Shown: positions 1-5,732, counted from the stretch's first letter. The stretch: DNA of 6,078 nucleotides from a bacterium CG2_30_54_10 (GCA_001872985.1 MNYA01000490.1:1-6078), one strand, 5' to 3'. Numbers and translations are program-made. The notes: a model not told the origin generated them from the sequence alone.

Positions 1-194
1 TTCGACTGGAGGTTCAGCACGAGTCATTTCCCTCGAAATCTCGTTCTCCCCTTTTCAAACCGCTAAACTCTTACTATTTTTCAGGTGCGCGAGTGCCTTT
101 TCCCTTAACCACTTCCGACCCCCGTTCTCCAAATCTCCAAATCTCTCTGCCTTCCCACCTGCCTTAAATCTGCAAAAGTTCGCTCCTGTCCCGG
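1..194. other. Pyrimidine-rich upstream region, no supported gene
   Basis: No convincing gene is seen here. The + strand is strongly C/T-rich from about 85 to 180, with an 8-bp unit CTCCAAAT repeated in tandem at 127-142. Frames on the + strand stay open for a while (frame 2 from position 2 to about 235) because a pyrimidine tract contains few stops. The implied peptide is Ser/Phe/Pro-rich with no recognisable motif, so I read it as non-coding. On the minus strand an ATG at 27-25, closely preceded by GAGG, opens nine codons (MTRAEPPVE) that run off the window. A divergent gene could start there, but nine residues are too few to judge. Confidence 0.5.
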
Positions 195-223
195 TTGAAA
201 TGCGTTGGGAAATCTGTTATAAC
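195..223 (+). promoter_or_regulatory. Sigma70-type promoter for the accD-accA-sigma operon
   Basis: A -35 box TTGAAA (195-200) lies exactly 17 bp upstream of a -10 box TATAAC (218-223). The -10 box is preceded by an extended TG (215-216). Each hexamer matches the sigma70 consensus at five of six positions and the spacing is ideal. The predicted transcription start is near 230, giving a leader of about 75 nt before the accD ATG at 305. This is the only strong promoter seen ahead of the three overlapping genes, so it probably drives them all. Confidence 0.75.
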
Positions 224-304
224 AAATGCCTATGAATTCGGTGCCTGCACTCGAACCGTTTTTTGCTTCCTTCTTTTCGAATTGCTCCGTCCGCGGACCA
301 CTCC

Positions 305-1147
305 ATGGGATGGCTTGACAGATTCACCGGGGTAAAAAAACCTCCAGACCCATCGGACCTTTGGAAAAAATGTCCGAAGTGTGGAGAAGTTCTGCTGAAG
401 AAAGACCTCGAACGAAATTTTTTCCTTTGCGCCAAATGTGATAACCATCTTAGAATGCCCGTCTGGGACCGGATCGCCCTCCTCACCGACGATAACTCTT
501 TCGTAGAAATTGACCAGGACATGGAATCCGCCGATCCTCTTTCTTTCGTTGACTCCGCACCTTATTCTGAGAGGCTCCAGAAAGCCGTCCAAAACACGGA
601 CTCCTTTGAGGCCGTCATCTGCGGAGAAGCACATCTTGACGGAAAACCCCTCCTCCTTGGAGTGATGAATTTCGATTTCATGGGCGGAAGCATGGGTTCC
701 GTGGTTGGCGAAAAACTCACCCGTCTGTTTGAACGAGCCCTCCAGTTCAGATTCCCTGTCGTTTGCGTTTCAGCCTCGGGCGGCGCACGCATGCAGGAAG
801 GAATTTTCTCGCTCATGCAAATGGCCAAAACCAGCCAAGCTGTGGTCCTCCTGAACAAAGCCGCAATACCGTTCGTCTCGGTTCTCACCGATCCGACAAC
901 TGGCGGAGTTTCCGCAAGCTTTGCCAGTCTGGGCGATGTGAATATCGCCGAACCCGAAGCTTTGATCGGTTTCGCCGGTCCGCGGGTCATCGAACAGACA
1001 ATCCGCCAGAAACTTCCCGGTGGCTTCCAGAGATCGGAATTTCTTCTACAGCACGGAATGATCGATATGGTGGTTCATCGGCGCCAGCTTAAGGCCACTA
1101 TTGGGCACATTCTTCAACTCCTGTCGTCGAGTAACCCTGCATTATGA
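305..1147 (+). CDS. accD: Acetyl-CoA carboxylase carboxyltransferase, beta subunit
   Basis: The 280-residue product is the beta subunit of the cytoplasmic acetyl-CoA carboxylase carboxyltransferase. With AccA it moves the carboxyl group from carboxybiotin to acetyl-CoA, giving malonyl-CoA for fatty acid synthesis. An N-terminal four-cysteine zinc ribbon is intact (C23, C26, C42, C45). The crotonase-fold core carries MGGSMGSVVGEKL (126-138), SASGGARMQEG (156-166), TDPTTGGVSASFA (195-207) and AEPEALIGFAGPR (215-227), all characteristic of AccD. The length is normal for the family. I chose ATG 305 because MGWLDRF matches typical AccD N-termini and a modest GCGGA lies 7 nt upstream. A TTG at 263 would add 14 residues unlike the family. 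The stop overlaps the accA start (ATGA), which implies translational coupling. Confidence 0.97.
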   Translation: MGWLDRFTGVKKPPDPSDLWKKCPKCGEVLLKKDLERNFFLCAKCDNHLRMPVWDRIALLTDDNSFVEIDQDMESADPLSFVDSAPYSERLQKAVQNTDSFEAVICGEAHLDGKPLLLGVMNFDFMGGSMGSVVGEKLTRLFERALQFRFPVVCVSASGGARMQEGIFSLMQMAKTSQAVVLLNKAAIPFVSVLTDPTTGGVSASFASLGDVNIAEPEALIGFAGPRVIEQTIRQKLPGGFQRSEFLLQHGMIDMVVHRRQLKATIGHILQLLSSSNPAL

Positions 1148-2124
1148 CCAGGGAATTTGATTTCGAACGCCCCATAGTCGAGCTTGAAAAGCGCCTGAAC
1201 GATCTTCGGGCGCTTTCAGAGGACGGCCAGATCGATCTTTCAAAGGAAATCAAGGCGATCGACGACAAAATCGGAATCATGAAAGCCGAAATCTTTCGAA
1301 CCCTCGAACCATGGCAGGTCATTCAGATTGCCCGCAACATCGATCGCCCGTCAACCCTTGATTATGTCAAAATTCTTTTCGAGGATTCATTCCTGGAACT
1401 TCATGGTGACCGCCTTTTCGGTGATGATCCCGCAATGGTGACCGGCTTCGCCCGTATCGGGAACCACCTCGTCGCGGTCATCGGTCACCAGAAGGGGCAC
1501 GATACCGAGGAAAACCTGTATAGAAACTTCGGAATGCCGCACCCTGAAGGCTACCGGAAGGCTTTGCGCATCATGAAAATGGCGGAGCGGTTCAGGAAGC
1601 CGGTCATCGTCTTCATCGACACTCCAGGCGCCTTTCCTGGAATCGGGGCTGAAGAACGCGGCCAAAGCGAGGCAATAGCCCGAAATCTCTGCGAAATGTC
1701 TCGAATCAGCGTCCCCATCCTTTGCTTTGTTATCGGTGAAGGCGGAAGCGGTGGTGCCCTTGCCATCGGGATCGGCGACAAAATCTTCATGCTGGAATAT
1801 TCGATTTATTCGGTAATTACCTCCGAAGGGTGCGCCGCCATCCTCTGGAAGGATGCGAGCAGATCGAAAGAGGCTGCCGGCGCTCTGCGAATTCGCGCCC
1901 AGGACCTGTTGGAATTCGGGGTGATCGATCGTGTTCTTCCAGAGCCAATCGGCGGCGCTCACCGTGATCCGGCAGCCGCCGCCGCAACCATTAAGGCCGC
2001 GATCCTCGATACTCTGCCGACACTTTTGGAGGTCGCTCCCGATGACCTTCTGGCTATTCGCTATGCAAAATTCCGTGGAATGGGTCGATATAAGATTGAA
2101 CGAGATGCCGACAATGTCGAATAA
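1144..2124 (+). CDS. accA: Acetyl-CoA carboxylase carboxyltransferase, alpha subunit
   Basis: The 326-residue product is the alpha subunit of the same carboxyltransferase, forming an alpha2beta2 complex with AccD. Residues 1-60 form the charged helical N-terminus typical of AccA (FERPIVELEKRLNDL, 7-21). The core includes GHQKG (114-118), RNFGMPHPEGYRKALR (127-142), IDTPGAFPGIGAEERGQ (158-174) and GEGGSGGALAIG (198-209), the oxyanion-hole and biotin/CoA-site loops of the family. Residues 226-235 read TSEGCAAILW, where most homologues I know have a Pro before EGCA; this is a minor variation. The start is the ATG inside the ATGA overlap with accD. No good Shine-Dalgarno precedes it, so reinitiation after accD is likely. 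The 3' end overlaps the sigma factor start. Confidence 0.97.
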   Translation: MTREFDFERPIVELEKRLNDLRALSEDGQIDLSKEIKAIDDKIGIMKAEIFRTLEPWQVIQIARNIDRPSTLDYVKILFEDSFLELHGDRLFGDDPAMVTGFARIGNHLVAVIGHQKGHDTEENLYRNFGMPHPEGYRKALRIMKMAERFRKPVIVFIDTPGAFPGIGAEERGQSEAIARNLCEMSRISVPILCFVIGEGGSGGALAIGIGDKIFMLEYSIYSVITSEGCAAILWKDASRSKEAAGALRIRAQDLLEFGVIDRVLPEPIGGAHRDPAAAAATIKAAILDTLPTLLEVAPDDLLAIRYAKFRGMGRYKIERDADNVE

Positions 2125-3142
2125 GAAAAAAATCGACCCAAAGCCCGTCGAGGAAACTCCAAAGCACCGCGGCCGCAAACCTGTCGCCCCTGCGGAGCCC
2201 GCACCACCGCCTGTCGAGGAAGATCCCGAAAATCTCGCTGAATCTTCGGGCCCTGATCCGCTCGAAGAGGCTGCAGAACAAATCGAGCCGGAGAAAGAGA
2301 AGGTCGAATCGATCTTTGACGATACGGTCAAGCTCTATCTTCAGCAACTGACCAAGCTTCCCTTGGCAACCCAGGCCGAAGAGGTCGCCTTCGCAAAGCG
2401 AATCCTGGAGAAAGATGCCGATGCTCGGGAAGCCTTGATCAAAGCCAATCTGCGGCTCGTCGTGAGTATAGCAAAAAAGTATACAAACCGCGGGTTGCTT
2501 TTCCTTGATCTCATCCAGGAAGGTAATCTCGGCCTCCTTCGTTCGATTGATAAGTTCGATTATTCTTTGGGATACAAGTTTTCGACCTACTCCACCTGGT
2601 GGATTCGCCAAGCAATAACCCGAGCTCTGGCCGAGCAATCTCGAGTAATCAGAATCCCCGTCCATATCATGGAAATTGTGAACAAGGTACGAAAGAACGT
2701 CCGGATTTTCCATCAGGAACACGCCCGCGAGCCGACTCTCCCGGAAATCTCAGCCCGTGTCGGACTATCGGTGGAGCGAATCGAAGAGGTCATCAGGCTT
2801 ACGCAGGAGCCGATCTCTTTCGAACTGAGCGTCGGAAACAAAGAAGACTCCGCTCTCGAAAACTTCATCTGCGATAACGATGCCCTCAGCCCCGAAGAGG
2901 CGGTCGTGGATACTCTTTTGAAAGAACAGATCGAGAAAGTAATGGCCGTTTTGACCCAAAAGGAAGGTCAGGTCATCTCTCTTCGATTCGGTCTCGAAGA
3001 TGGAATCCCACGCTCTCTCGAAGAGATCGGTCGGATCTTGTCCGTAACGCGCGAACGGGTTCGCCAGGTCGAAGAGAAAGCCCTCAAAAAACTTCGGGCC
3101 AACACCACAACCAACCTGAAAGACTTCTACCACCGCGAATAA
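2114..3142 (+). CDS. rpoD: RNA polymerase sigma factor, RpoD/SigA-like sigma70 family
   Basis: The 342-residue product is a primary-type sigma factor that directs RNA polymerase to -35/-10 promoters. Residues 1-65 are Lys/Pro/Glu-rich and low-complexity, and no standard region 1.1 is seen. Region 1.2 starts near 69 ([11 protein letters not shown]). Region 2 holds [12 protein letters not shown] (131-142) and [16 protein letters not shown] (155-170), keeping the aromatic and Q/T residues used for -10 melting and recognition. Region 3.0 is [16 protein letters not shown] (177-192). Region 4.2 is a helix-turn-helix, [20 protein letters not shown] (301-320). The sigma-finger segment reads NFICDND (250-256), where E. 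coli RpoD has DFIED. The start is uncertain: ATG 2114 and ATG 2105 are both in frame, both inside accA, and both have weak ribosome sites. The sequence is closer to group 1 than to RpoS, but a group 2 paralogue is not excluded. Confidence 0.93.
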   Translation: MSNKKKIDPKPVEETPKHRGRKPVAPAEPAPPPVEEDPENLAESSGPDPLEEAAEQIEPEKEKVESIFDDTVKLYLQQLTKLPLATQAEEVAFAKRILEKDADAREALIKANLRLVVSIAKKYTNRGLLFLDLIQEGNLGLLRSIDKFDYSLGYKFSTYSTWWIRQAITRALAEQSRVIRIPVHIMEIVNKVRKNVRIFHQEHAREPTLPEISARVGLSVERIEEVIRLTQEPISFELSVGNKEDSALENFICDNDALSPEEAVVDTLLKEQIEKVMAVLTQKEGQVISLRFGLEDGIPRSLEEIGRILSVTRERVRQVEEKALKKLRANTTTNLKDFYHRE

Positions 3143-3161
3143 GACCAAGCCCGGTTAATTC

Positions 3162-3185
3162 GTATCTGCTCAAAAAGAAGGGGCA
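3162..3185 (+). repeat. Degenerate third copy of the GTAACTTCTCAAAAAAGG repeat
   Basis: This stretch (GTATCTGCTCAAAAAG, then AAGGGGCA) matches the first 24 bases of the 29-bp repeat at 3340-3368 and 5878-5906 at about 19 positions. All three are in the same orientation. It begins 20 bp after the sigma factor stop codon. The match was found by eye, so chance resemblance in an A/G-rich string is possible. Confidence 0.4.
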
Positions 3186-3206
3186 TTACCTGATTCTCAA
3201 CATAAA

Positions 3207-3311
3207 GTGAGATTCCTCACATTCGTTCGGAATGACAACGATGCTGTCATTTCGACCGTAGAGAGAAATCTTTTCGCCAGTGAAAGATCCCTCACTTCGT
3301 TCGGGATGACA
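3207..3311. repeat. Imperfect palindromic element with TGTCAT/ATGACA ends, plus a truncated neighbour copy
   Basis: The left arm 3245-3273 (TGTCATTTCGACCGTAGAGA onward) and the right arm 3283-3311 (ending CTTCGTTCGGGATGACA) form an imperfect 67-bp inverted repeat. A related right arm at 3207-3237 (ending CATTCGTTCGGAATGACA) stands just upstream, as if a second element had lost its left arm. AATGACA at 3231-3237 and TGTCATT at 3245-3251 are mirror images across 7 bp. From memory, similar TGTCATTTCGACC...GGGATGACA palindromes are scattered through many bacterial genomes. I cannot check that here. Confidence 0.7.
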
Positions 3312-3339
3312 TTCGAAATTGACTTTACATCGTATCATC

Positions 3340-3368
3340 GTAACTTCTCAAAAAAGGGGGGCACGCGC
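3340..3368 (+). repeat. 29-bp direct repeat, left copy
   Basis: Bases 3340-3368 (starting GTAACTTCTC, then six A, six G and CACGCGC) are identical to 5878-5906. Identity ends sharply on both sides. The two copies lie in the same orientation and bracket the amidohydrolase-CYTH gene. This copy continues into a C-run that completes a hairpin, whereas the distal copy does not. Confidence 0.85.
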
Positions 3369-3375
3369 CCCCCTT
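3350..3375 (-). terminator. Intrinsic terminator reading on the minus strand
   Basis: AAGGGGGG (3354-3361) pairs with CCCCCCTT (3368-3375) around a 6-nt loop CACGCG. The run of six A at 3350-3355 becomes a U-tract immediately after the stem when the minus strand is transcribed. It has the form of a rho-independent terminator. It sits about 345 bp beyond the stop of the reverse-strand amidohydrolase-CYTH gene. It could end that transcript, or it could belong to the repeat element. Confidence 0.6.
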
Positions 3376-3459
3376 CGCCTTGCGAAGTGAATTCGCGAGG
3401 CTCATCCTCCGCGGTCGGGCGCTTTGCGCCCTCCGGCCTGCCTTCACTCTTTCCCCGAC
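3376..3459. repeat. GC-rich block with potential stem-loops
   Basis: Two local hairpins are visible: GCGAA/TTCGC at about 3382-3396, and GGGCGC-TTT-GCGCCC at 3417-3431. With the adjacent terminator-like stem, a minus-strand transcript of this block would be highly folded and end in a U-run. This could be a dispersed repeat body or a small structured RNA. The sequence alone does not decide. Confidence 0.4.
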
Positions 3460-3489
3460 TTATTGAGATGATACGTATCATCTCAATAA
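3460..3489. repeat. 30-bp perfect palindrome
   Basis: The half-site TTATTGAGATGATAC is followed immediately by its exact reverse complement, with the centre between 3474 and 3475. As RNA it would give a 13-bp stem with a 4-nt loop, but no U-tract follows on either strand, so it is a poor intrinsic terminator. Each half also resembles the start of the 29-bp repeat (GTATCATCTCAATAA versus GTAACTTCTCAAAAA), so it may be two repeat ends joined head to head. Confidence 0.85.
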
Positions 3490-3490
3490 T

Positions 3491-3530
3491 GATGCACACG
3501 AACCAGATGGGATACGCACGAACCAGATGG
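3491..3530 (+). repeat. 20-bp tandem duplication
   Basis: Two adjacent 20-bp units match at 18 positions. The shared core CACGAACCAGATGG is exact at 3497-3510 and 3517-3530. The next 20 bp (3531-3550) may be a decayed third unit, but only CACA and scattered bases agree. Its function is unknown. Confidence 0.75.
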
Positions 3531-3719
3531 AATCGGCACAAGACTGAAAGTGGGCCCAGCCGCAGCGCTTCCCGAAAAGTGGCGGGGGCTTAAGGGCTTC
3601 CACGTGAGATCCATAACCCCGACAGCCTGTGCCAGAGGCCACGCCGAGGCTGCGCCAGAAAAACCGTGTCAGTGAGGCTGCCTCAAGGAGGCTGGCTCAG
3701 AGTCTCTTCAGATGCTGCT

Positions 3720-5696
3720 TCAGAGCCCTAACACGATCTCCAGGTAATCTTTGGTCACGATATCGTCTTCAGTCGCTCCCAAGAAGACGATCAGCTCATG
3801 GACCACTCGCGATTTCTGTTCGGCATCCTGCCTGCTCCAGGTTCGGCTTTTGACCTCCAGGAAGCCTCCTAGCTCAGGTTTGGTGACCATATCAATGTTG
3901 ATGTAAAAATCGATTTCCTGGAATCGGACCAGATAACGACGTCGATCTTTCTGTACCTCCACTTCAGATGATGGTTTGAAATACTCGCGATAGAACCTCA
4001 GACTGTTCGTCGCCGGGGCAAGATAACGACTCCTGGAGAGAAGCACCTGCCCTTCGATTGGGAAAAGCGGATCCTGGCCGATCAGGGTCAATCTGGAGCG
4101 GGCGCTTGTGACTTCCTGCTTGTCGTTTAGAAGCTCGTCTTCCCGGTAGCGCAGCCGCCCCTGGGAGCTTCCGGCAAATAGGAAATAGGTGTCGAACTGT
4201 CTGTAATGCTTCATATATTCGACATTGATTTCGGGTTTCTGAATCGAATTGATGATGACATCCGGATCCGGGATCCGAACCTTGATCTGAACCTCGAAAC
4301 TTTCTTCCTCCATCGCGCCGCCGATTGCGACCAGCTTGGAAAGGACGCTCTTCTCGCGCTTTGCCAGGAATGAGTCGATTTTGTGGGCAAATTCCATGCT
4401 CCGTTCGAATAATGACTTTTCGTTCAGAGTAAGCAATTTTTTGTCGCGCATCAGCCATGACCCGTTGACCATGGTTGCGGAGACATCGCCGGACTTCGCC
4501 GCGTATACCAGCCTTGCGTAAGGCGCGTTCTTGTCCCGTTGGAAGGAAGGCATGTTATGTGCTTGATCGGTATCAACCATGATAAGATCGGCTCTTTTCC
4601 CGACGGTGATGGATCCGGTGATATCCCCGATGTGGGTGGCCTGGGCTCCGCCCCGGGTGGCCATGTAAACGACATCTCTTGCCGGAACGGCTGTTGGGTC
4701 GCCGGTCTGGAGTTTCGCCAGAAAACTGGTGAGTCTCATCTCCTCGAACATGTCGAGGTCGTTGTTGGATGCGGGGCCATCGGTGCCGATTCCAACCTTC
4801 ACTTGGAGATCGTTCATCTTGCGAATCGGAGCGGCCCCGGAAGCCAGCTTGAGATTAGAACTAGGATTGTGGACAACCCCCGCGCCGTAGTTGTGCAATG
4901 CCCTGATTTCACCTTCGTCCACGTGGACGCAGTGAGCGGCGATGACCTTGGCACTGAAAAGATTGAGCTTTTTCATGTATGGAATGATCGGCATCCCGGT
5001 CTCGTCGCGGATCCCATCGACTTCAAGGAGGGTTTCCGAAAGGTGGATCTGTAGCGGAACGTCGAACTCGACGGCCATGTCCGAGCATGCTTTGATGATC
5101 TCGGGGGTGGTGGTGTAAGGGGCATGGGGCGCGATGCTTGGGATGATGAGAGGGTGCCCTTTCCACTTTTGGATAAACGTTCTCGCGTTGGAGAGGGCTT
5201 CTTCGAAAAACTTTGCATCGGGAGTGGGGAATTTCAAAACACTAGCTCCGCATATTGCACGCATTCCCGCTTCGGCTGCGCCTTCCGCGACGGCTTCCTC
5301 AAAATAGAACATATCGGCGAAGCAGGTCGTCCCGCCACGGATCATTTCGGCGCAAGAAAGTTGCGTTCCGAGCTTCACGAATTCAGGGGAGACGAACTCG
5401 CGTTCGACCGGCATCATGTATCCCATCAGCCAGACGTCCAGGCGAAGATCGTCGGCGAGCCCACGCATCAACGACATCGGAACATGGGTGTGAGCGTTGA
5501 TCAGACCAGGCATGAGAATCCTGGCTTGGCAGTCCACAGTTTCCTTGCCTTCCCACAGGCGTCGGATATCTGTTTCGAGGCCTACCGCCACGATTTTGTC
5601 ACCCTTCACGGCCACTGCCCCCGGAAAGTGCTGCCGAAAGGCATCATCCATCGTTAGAACGTGGGCATTGGTGAACAGGATGTCAGCTTGGTTCAT
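3720..5696 (-). CDS. mtaD: MTA/SAH deaminase-type amidohydrolase fused to a C-terminal CYTH domain
   Basis: The 658-residue protein has two complete domains and no signal peptide or membrane segment. Residues 1 to about 455 are a cytoplasmic amidohydrolase of the 5'-methylthioadenosine/S-adenosylhomocysteine deaminase type, a zinc enzyme of SAM by-product salvage. Visible are NAHTH (67-71; H69, H71), LMRGLADDLRLDVWL (76-90), HLSE (218-221; metal H218, catalytic E221), AAHCVHVD (H255) and GIGTDGPASNN (D306). Residues about 464-658 are a CYTH domain: FEVQIKVRI (467-475), DTYF (502-505), GRLRYRE (513-519), VQKDRRRYLV (581-590), IDFYINID (595-602) and GGFLEVKSRTW (610-620). In CYTH terms the ExExK signature has Q470 for its second Glu, and the usual FxExE has K616. 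The ATG at 5696 has an AAGGA ribosome site 10 nt upstream. The linker is only about 10 residues. The deaminase assignment is strong at family level; exact substrate and CYTH activity are inferred. Confidence 0.9.
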   Translation of the reverse strand: MNQADILFTNAHVLTMDDAFRQHFPGAVAVKGDKIVAVGLETDIRRLWEGKETVDCQARILMPGLINAHTHVPMSLMRGLADDLRLDVWLMGYMMPVEREFVSPEFVKLGTQLSCAEMIRGGTTCFADMFYFEEAVAEGAAEAGMRAICGASVLKFPTPDAKFFEEALSNARTFIQKWKGHPLIIPSIAPHAPYTTTPEIIKACSDMAVEFDVPLQIHLSETLLEVDGIRDETGMPIIPYMKKLNLFSAKVIAAHCVHVDEGEIRALHNYGAGVVHNPSSNLKLASGAAPIRKMNDLQVKVGIGTDGPASNNDLDMFEEMRLTSFLAKLQTGDPTAVPARDVVYMATRGGAQATHIGDITGSITVGKRADLIMVDTDQAHNMPSFQRDKNAPYARLVYAAKSGDVSATMVNGSWLMRDKKLLTLNEKSLFERSMEFAHKIDSFLAKREKSVLSKLVAIGGAMEEESFEVQIKVRIPDPDVIINSIQKPEINVEYMKHYRQFDTYFLFAGSSQGRLRYREDELLNDKQEVTSARSRLTLIGQDPLFPIEGQVLLSRSRYLAPATNSLRFYREYFKPSSEVEVQKDRRRYLVRFQEIDFYINIDMVTKPELGGFLEVKSRTWSRQDAEQKSRVVHELIVFLGATEDDIVTKDYLEIVLGL

Positions 5697-5706
5697 TATC
5701 GTTTAA

Positions 5707-5711
5707 TCCTT
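5707..5711 (-). promoter_or_regulatory. Shine-Dalgarno sequence of the amidohydrolase-CYTH gene
   Basis: On the minus strand AAGGA lies 10 nt upstream of the ATG at 5696-5694. It is the best ribosome site in the window and supports this start over any internal methionine. Confidence 0.65.
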
Positions 5712-5732
5712 GGGTCAATTACCGGAAATCAA

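Larger units (their letters stand above)
3143..3719. other. Convergent intergenic region built of nested repeats
   Basis: This 577-bp gap separates the sigma factor stop from the stop of the reverse-strand gene. Its left part (3162-3530) is almost entirely repeats and hairpins, listed separately. No gene is supported. A 128-codon frame across 3207-3593 is composed of the repeats themselves, and a 68-codon minus-strand frame across 3335-3541 likewise. Positions 3531-3719 show little beyond three copies of GAGGCTG (3646, 3675, 3689) and a run of six A at 3659-3664. No clear intrinsic terminator follows the sigma factor on the + strand. Confidence 0.7.

Noticed and set aside
15..50. Resemblance of GTCATTTC...AAATCT near the left edge to the TGTCAT palindrome at 3245
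   Set aside because: Only an 8-base and a 6-base block match, with different spacing and no partner arm. This is probably chance.
263..304. TTG at 263 as the accD start
   Set aside because: It adds 14 residues not typical of AccD and has no ribosome site, whereas MGWLDRF at 305 fits the family.
1931..2113. Earlier in-frame start for the sigma factor inside accA
   Set aside because: The added residues (MFFQSQSAALTV...) are just accA read out of frame. The Lys-rich MSNKKK or MPTMSNKKK start is more natural.
1387..2331. Long minus-strand open frame (314 codons) across accA and the sigma gene start
   Set aside because: It lies wholly antisense to two confidently identified genes. Its translation is Ser/Gly-rich without motifs and it crosses a gene boundary.
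2054..2722. 222-codon minus-strand open frame within the sigma gene
   Set aside because: It is antisense to conserved sigma regions 1.2-3.0, with no recognisable domain.
3491..3530. CRISPR-like array
   Set aside because: There are only two adjacent 20-bp units with no unique spacers and no cas genes.
3207..3593. 128-codon + strand frame in the convergent gap
   Set aside because: It is made of the palindromic repeat, the 29-bp repeat and the tandem duplication. It has no ribosome site or domain signature.
3653..3700. Minus-strand terminator formed by GAGGC/GCCTC stems before the six-T run at 3664-3659
   Set aside because: The possible stems end about 10 nt before the T-run. The hairpin at 3354-3375 is a much better terminator.
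3964..4458. 164-codon alternative minus-strand frame within the CYTH part
   Set aside because: It is a shadow of the fusion gene in another frame, Arg/Gly-rich and without motifs. It does not suggest a frameshift because the main frame stays intact.
4539..5657. Long + strand frames opposite the amidohydrolase
   Set aside because: They are antisense to conserved metal-binding motifs, with no independent coding evidence.
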